Shown: positions 58,675-64,000 of the stretch, piece after piece
Layout: each line of letters starts with the position of its first letter
Numbering within the stretch: position 1 is the first letter of the stretch
Source of the DNA: Patiria pectinifera
Taxonomy: Eukaryota; Echinodermata; Asteroidea; Valvatida; Asterinidae
Length of the DNA: 64,000 nucleotides
NCBI GenBank assembly: GCA_029964075.1
Contig: CM057140.1
Span: 9,318,643-9,382,642 of the forward strand
Reading direction: 5' to 3'
Position numbers and translations under genes: made by a program
The notes under the pieces: model-generated
What the model saw: the letters and a program-made list of their open reading frames with translations, nothing else
Database searches by the model: none
Told to the model about the DNA's origin: nothing

Positions 58675-59923
58675 TCATAAGCTGGTTTCGGACCCCTGGC
58701 TCCCGATGCTCTTCCTAAATTCGTCATGCGACGACCTTGCCATCCCACTGACCTCTGACTCGACTGTAGAGGGCGTCATCTCTGATGATTCTCCCAACTG
58801 GCTGCTGGCTGAAGCGCTAGGCTTCTCCTTATCCAAGTTCTCGACACCGCAGCAATCTTCAGTTGTAACATCCGAGTCTCTACCAGCAACAACTTGAGTT
58901 CCCTCTGGCGTTGCACTCACTGTGTCTCTGTTTCCGTTCGCATCTTCACTAACGTCATCCTTGGCACTCGCTGATTCTCCATCCAGACTTCCATTCACGG
59001 CTTTGTCCAAGTTTTTGTCTTCGTCCAAGTCCGAGTCCGAGTCGCTGGGACTGTCTGGTTTCGGACCCTTCAGGATGTGATCCAGGAGGTCCTTGTGGGA
59101 CTTCCTCCACTCATGAAGGGTGGTTGACGAGACGGACGCCTCCGATAGCAGCGAATTTAGTTGCTGAAGTTCCTCTTCCTTGGCCTGTAAATAGAAATAA
59201 CATCACATTTCATACAGGGCGAGTAAAAAAAACCACCCCAAATGTTGGGACTTTTGTTGTAGTGACGTTCTGCATGTAGCACTTTGAAAATCTAGGATAT
59301 GAGAGCTTTCTTTTAGTACAACAATCATTCAAATCACTCGTGTACTTTTAAAGTTAGGGATTTCTAAACACAACCACCCTTTAAAAGTTCTGTCCAAGGA
59401 GCACAAAAAAGGTGTGCGTTCTTTGAGCAAAACCAAAACCATTCACACACATCCCTATGACATGATTTGTTTCTCAGTCTCAGATTCATGTCATCATTTT
59501 TGCAATGACTGACCATCATTGAGATGATATATGAAGAAAACAGTTGGCGTCAGGTTGCAACGTTCTTTCCCAGAAGAGATGTTAATCTATGGGACAGAGA
59601 GTGTACCTTTAAGGTTCTTTGCAGTGCGCGTCTCTGTAACGCCTTCTTGTTTTTCTCCGGGTTCTTATCAAGTACTGTATGGATGCGCTTCAGCCCTGGC
59701 CCTTTTGCCTTGAATCTCTTGCTAGTTCTTGCTTCCATGGTTCTCTCCAAGCCACTGACGCCACCCGTGTCCTCCACTAAGGTCATATAATGGTTGAGGA
59801 GGTCGTCGTTGTTGTGCACTGTGGCGCCCTCTATTGGTCTGCCATCGGTGGCGTCCGGGGAGGTTGGGGAAGAGTGGGTAAAGGTTGGGGTTGTGTCGGT
59901 TTGTACTTGGCCGAAAGCTTCAT
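58675..59923 (-). CDS. Unrecognised gene, last two coding exons
   Basis: I do not recognise the family. The exon at 59923-59607 (acceptor tcaacag, donor gtacac) is open in one frame and enters in phase 1. It ends in a basic stretch (ARTSKRFKAKGPGLKR, KNPEKNKKALQRRALQRTLK). It joins in phase 0 to 59184-58675, which begins AKEEELQQLNSLLSEA, predicted coiled coil, continues LHEWRKSHKDLLDHILKG and becomes a very acidic, Ser-rich C-terminus ending QGSETSL. Together this is about 275 residues of the C-terminal part; upstream exons would lie to the right, but none can be identified before 64000. Exon status rests on good splice sites, matching phase and codon-like composition. A nuclear or cytoskeletal coiled-coil protein is possible; function unknown. 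Confidence 0.55.
59213..59470. mobile_element. Half of a mariner-like MITE in the intron of the unrecognised gene
   Basis: TACAGGGCGAGTAAAAAAAA followed by TTCTGCATGTAGCACTTTGA and CAATCATTCAAATCACTC, as in 28136-28571 and 34672-35163. The right half is missing. Confidence 0.7.
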
Positions 59924-59999
59924 CTGTTGACATAAGGATAGGTATACTGCGTTGCAATTAAATGGACTGGCATTTTCTGGAAATTGCTTAACTCTTTTA

Positions 60000-60366
60000 A
60001 GTGGAGTGCTGTGGCCTCGTGCTTAAGGGCATTGGATTCGTGGTCTGCACGTTGTGGGTTCGAGTCCAGCCTGGGGTCATGGTGCGTGTGCCCTTGGGCA
60101 AGGCACTTTGTCACTCATTGCTTCTCTCCGCCCAGGAGTAAATTGGGTACCTGTGAGTGCAGAGATGGTGGTTGGTTTAAGCTGCTGTGCGCCGAAACGG
60201 CAGCATCAAGCTGTATACATTATGCACTTCCCAGGGAGCTGAGATGGTCTTTGGAATGTTTCATGGCAATCATGGGCCTAATGAGCAGGGGTAATAATGA
60301 TGTATCGCCTCGAGCACCAGTTCTGGTGGATATGTGCGCTTTATAAATACCCACTTTTATTATTAT
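60000..60366 (+). mobile_element. Full-length tRNA-derived SINE, family S2
   Basis: tRNA-like head AGTGCTGTGGCCTCGTGCTT with B box GGGTTCGAGTCC, body CCTTGGGCAAGGCACTTTG, CTCTCCGCCCAGGAGTAAAT and GGCCTAATGAGCAGGGGTAA, and an (ATT)n tail. A 5'-truncated copy is at 52683-52895. Confidence 0.9.
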
Positions 60367-62200
60367 TATTTCTTCTCAGATTTGCTAACAATCACCCTGT
60401 TTTTATGGATTTTGCAGGATTGAGTAGAGTCGGGCCACTTTTACATAACATGGGGCTTGGAGATTTTGTTAAAAGTAGGTATCAAAGTAAATACACATGA
60501 TTTCTGAAACAAAGGAACAATAAATAAACTTAGCATTCTGAAACAAATGTAAATCAATAACCAACACAGGAACAACTCATAAGTAAATGAAACCTCAGAA
60601 AATGTAACAAAATAATGTAAATAAGGGAAAAAAATAATTGAATGACAAAAAGAATATCAAAATAATGATCGAGTTGATTGTTAAATATCAAGTGGATTTT
60701 TTTTTTCAAAAAAAGAAAAAGAAAAAAAAAGAAAGACATGCATAACTTCTCCAACGCTCGATTCGATGGCAAATTGTAACAAGCTGAGTCTTTTGTCTTG
60801 CCTCGACACTCGATAGGCTTCCACTTCACCATATTTTTATTAATCCAGTTTCTAAACACCGCCAAAAAAAGAAGGTCCACACTCATTGGAGGGGGTCATA
60901 ATTTGAATCTGATCGCCTTATGATGACGTCATTTCTATAGACTTTTGGGGAATTTTGTTAGCTATATTTTGATACCCCGTTTGCTACCAAAGACTACAAA
61001 TCATCCAAAATTGACAACGGTTTACGAAAAAAGATGCAGTTTGAAAAGCTGCAAATTTAAAGAGAATGCGAGTGGAAATTGCTGTGTGACAGTGTTACAC
61101 TGCCCAAAACGAACGGCAGGGAATATCAATTGCCCAGTGCTTGTATGCATGGGAGCATGTGAAATTGAATTACCCACGTTTTGTACGGGCACTGTGCAGT
61201 CGAAAGGGGCCAATTACAGGCATGTGTGTTTGCACATTAAAATTTTAAATTTGCAACTTTTCAAACTGCATCATTTTCTATAAACTGTTGTCAGTCTTGG
61301 ACAATTTACAGTCTTTGGTAGCAAACTGGGTATCAAAATGTAGCTAACAACATTCCCCAAAGGTCTATATAAACGACGTCATCATAAGAGGATCACATTC
61401 AAAATTATGACCCCTCCAATGAGTGTTGACTTCTTTTGTTTTTTGCGGTGTTTATTTGAAAATTTGTTTCCTCATAATATGGTCAATTTGGTTAATCCAT
61501 GGCCCCTTCTGACCAATCAAAATTCAGCCTAGCTATCGCAACTGTCTTACTGACCAATGCTGTGTCAATTTTTCAAACACGTGTTCATAATTCCAGAATA
61601 TTTCACATAAGGGTAGGGCAACATACCTGATGGCTGGTCTACATGGGAAATAAGCACTAAGGGGAAAAAAGTTCAAAAATATATTAATTTATTTTTTCCC
61701 CGGTTGTCTGCAAGAGGTGACTTTCGGGGAAATGGAGTCTACACAAAGAAGCACTCTATATCCTCTGGACTTTTCAATTTCAATGAGAGAATTATTTCAG
61801 TGAGAACATTTTTTCGTTTTACAAGATTTATCATTTGAATCAAAACTTGAGGAATATGTCTTCAAGTTAAATACCACATTTCATGTTAAATCTCAAAGTT
61901 CCTGTTTGTCATTTTAAGAGATATACAATTTTTTTTTGCTAACCTTTTGATTTTTTGGATCAAAAAGGAATTGGTCTGGCCTATGAAAACGTTTTGTGAA
62001 AAAAAAACATATCAGTGTAAGTGAAAACCCTGTTCATGCAGAAATCAAAGTTTTTGTACATTTTTTGGTGTCTTCTTTGTGTAGAACATCATTGCATTTG
62101 AGGACAATTCCATGGACCAAAAAGACGGGTGCACGGTGGTGGGAAGTTAAATAAAACATGAGTATTTAACAATTTAGACGTTTATTGTGCTGGGTGTTTC
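60367..62200. other. Gene-free stretch with a foldback element
   Basis: AT-rich; nothing coding is supported. Holds the inverted-repeat element 60853-61454; the remainder (61455-62200) shows no recognisable feature. Confidence 0.55.
60853..61454. mobile_element. 600-bp foldback element with arms of about 210 bp
   Basis: The left arm from TAAACACCGCC through ACACTCATTGGAGGGG, TATGATGACGTCA, TTTGCTACCAAAGACT and GATGCAGTTTGAAAAG is repeated in reverse complement up to GCGGTGTTTA at 61445-61454, with moderate divergence. The centre of about 180 bp is unique and non-coding. Confidence 0.85.
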
Positions 62201-62693
62201 CATAGAGCTATATTAAATTACTAGAGCGTTAACTCCTCATTCTGTGCGCGGAGACGCTTTGAAGCCGTCCTGGGTGCAGACATTTTGAATTCATGTGCGT
62301 GTTTGTAGAACATAATGAAATTAGATGGATTGAATTTTGAAAGTGTACTCTAAATGCAACACGCAAGTAGAACATATGCAAACAACTTAAGCGTGTCATT
62401 GACGGTTAAAAAAACGTGAAGGCAAAAAGCATCTGCAGCGAATACGCATGCGCGTTGCGCTGTTTGCGTAGAGCAAAATGACATGCACATTTGCTGATCA
62501 TGCATTTCGGTTTTGGGAGTATTGGCGTCGATGACGCACCGGTATGGAATACAAACGCACATATGCAAATAGCCGTACAAAAGCCGTACAAAATTTCTAA
62601 GTCTCAATAGGTTTGTGCACAAACATGGATGCGCCCAGCAGGCATTACTTTGTACACGAAGTTAGCGCTCTAGTAATTTAATATAGCTCTATG
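62201..62693. mobile_element. 493-bp hAT-like MITE with 8-bp target duplication
   Basis: Terminal inverted repeats of 33 bp starting CATAGAGCTATATTAAATTA with one mismatch. The direct repeat GGTGTTTC flanks both sides (62193-62200 and 62694-62701). Eight-base target duplications are typical of hAT transposons. No transposase. Confidence 0.88.
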
Positions 62694-63224
62694 GGTGTTT
62701 CACATTTTTTGTATGCAGGTAACACGAACATGCTAGTGTTGGGGTGGGGGTGGGACTGGAACTGGAAGGAAGGGTTGTGAAGTTGAAGGTCAAATAAATG
62801 TTCATAATAACTATTGTACCTGAATTAAATGTGCTTCTTTCATTGGTCGATTTCCCGAAGAATCCAGGAATTTAAAGGAGCTATCATTATTGCCATTGGT
62901 CAGGCACTGTTGTAGACTGAAAATGTTGGGGAATTTCTTGACACTTGATTTTCGTGGAACTTCACTTTCAGAACTTTTCAGGCAATGCTTCAAAGTTTGG
63001 ATAAAATTTCAATGAATTGTTGGCAAGTGTTATTCACTGACAAAAAAAGGCTAGACAAAATTTTGGCAGTAGAAATTTCCCTGCGAGCGACATTCTGCAA
63101 GCCATAAACAAAAAAATAATTAAAAAAAAATAAAGGTTTAACTAAGATAAATGACCAAAACCTGTTTTACTTTAAAACTATTAACTTTAACACAAGTTAA
63201 CTAGAGTTAACACAAGTTAACTCG

Positions 63225-63412
63225 CACAAGTGTGTATTTGCCTGCAATCAGGGACCCCTTATTGTCCCTCTTTTGTTTGTACTTGTTAGGAAGACCTCCC
63301 ATATGTTTTGTACATGATCGCCAAATTGGGGACCTTCGGAAATTGGGGACCCTATTGTCCTCTGTTGTTCTCTATTGTTCAATGTCCCCTATTGAATGCA
63401 TGAACAGACTCA
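63225..63412 (+). repeat. Dispersed repeat family R2, copy 2
   Basis: CACAAGTGTGTATTTGCCTG ... ATTGTCCCTCTTTTGTTTGT ... TTGTTCTCTATTGTTCAA, collinear with 10923-11104. Confidence 0.8.
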
Positions 63413-63606
63413 AGTTAACAAAAGTTAATTATTGGCTATATTTAGAAGGATATTACTGAAGATTAGCAGGTCACAGTCAGGGTGAGGTGAATTTTGAAAC
63501 AGTCTGAAAATTAAATCTTTGAGTTATAACAAAAAGTTGTGAGCAGGTTAACAGATACATATAGATACATATGGTGATAGCTGGAGGACACTGATACAAC
63601 ACTGCA

Positions 63607-63785
63607 ATAGACCATTATCATGTTGCGGCCATCTTGATTTTTTTCCCATTCAAATCAACGTAACCACAGCGAGGCTGGAAGGAAAAATAGTCTGGTTCCT
63701 TTTTGCACCAAAAACACTATCATTCAGTATTGTTATTGGTTACAGGGAACATGACTGAAATGGTGGCATCATGATAAAGGTCTAT
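63607..63785. mobile_element. 179-bp MITE (ATAGACC...GGTCTAT ends)
   Basis: The left end ATAGACCATTATCATGTTGC mirrors the right end GCATCATGATAAAGGTCTAT with few mismatches. The interior CATTCAAATCAACGTAACCA is non-coding. Confidence 0.7.
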
Positions 63786-64000
63786 AGGAACACTTCACAT
63801 GCATGGACCCTGGGGACGACAGACACAGTGATACACTGGTGAAGAAACTGGGGGACACAGGTCGAACACAATACCTGAATGTACTCATTGCATGCATGGA
63901 CTGGATGACAGACACGGTCATACATATGGTGATAATCGAAAAGAAATCGGTACGACACTAGATTCAGAATAACATGTATGGTAGTCATGTTGACATGCAT

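Larger units (their letters stand above)
62702..64000. other. Right-end gene-free stretch
   Basis: No coding region is supported. TTAACACAAG repeats at 63186-63222, repeat family R2 copy 2 at 63225-63412, a MITE at 63607-63785, and two related blocks around CATGCATGGAC at about 63800 and 63893. Confidence 0.55.

Noticed and set aside
60554..61283. Open frames on both strands around 60554-61283
   Set aside because: They overlap the arms and centre of the foldback element 60853-61454 and do not resemble any protein.

Overview
The window is eukaryotic nuclear DNA from an animal. Genes are split by GT-AG introns, the intergenic space is AT-rich, and there are many tRNA-headed SINEs, short inverted-repeat transposons and minisatellites. 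The gene content (parkin, DONSON, an expanded SLC16 monocarboxylate-transporter family) together with the repeat style fits a marine invertebrate deuterostome, most likely an echinoderm. That placement is inference; no species-diagnostic sequence was identified.

Layout. (1) 358-9205, minus strand: the 5' seven coding exons of DONSON, a replication-fork/replisome factor; its last exons lie left of the window. (2) 11729-16019, plus strand: a complete four-exon SLC16-type transporter (MCT-A, 640 aa), divergent from DONSON. (3) About 18600-46000: an array of tandemly duplicated segments, each built around a minus-strand SLC16-type gene. These are MCT-B (19605-24814, 923 aa), MCT-C (30619-35529, 644 aa) and MCT-D (40243-44288, 717 aa). 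Upstream of MCT-B, head to head with it, lies a broken copy of the 5' part of parkin (26391-27725). Upstream of MCT-D, in the same arrangement, lies the intact parkin gene. The MCT-C unit lost its parkin part but carries a second, nearly identical copy of its first exon, made by a 2.165-kb tandem duplication. (4) 46072-54678, plus strand: complete ten-exon parkin (468 aa) with all catalytic and regulatory landmarks. (5) 58675-59923, minus strand: the last two exons of an unrecognised gene. (6) The right end (60000-64000) holds no gene that I can support, only SINE and MITE copies.

The four transporter genes share the same exon scheme (229 or 238, 144, 1158-1179 nt, then a variable last exon; every intron in phase 1). 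They should all be 12-helix plasma-membrane carriers. MCT-B, -C and -D differ mainly in the cytoplasmic C-terminal tail. MCT-B has a roughly 380-residue acidic tail. MCT-C and MCT-D have independent premature stops, with recognisable but decaying tail sequence beyond them. Parkin is the cytosolic RBR ubiquitin ligase of mitochondrial quality control and DONSON acts at replication forks, so the neighbours are not an obvious pathway.

The strongest candidates for new biology are structural. They are the MCT/parkin segmental-duplication array with its parkin pseudogene, the duplicated alternative first exon, transposon insertions with readable empty sites that date the copies, a minisatellite made of AP-1-like sites in the last parkin intron, and tRNA-headed elements that also carry terminal inverted repeats.
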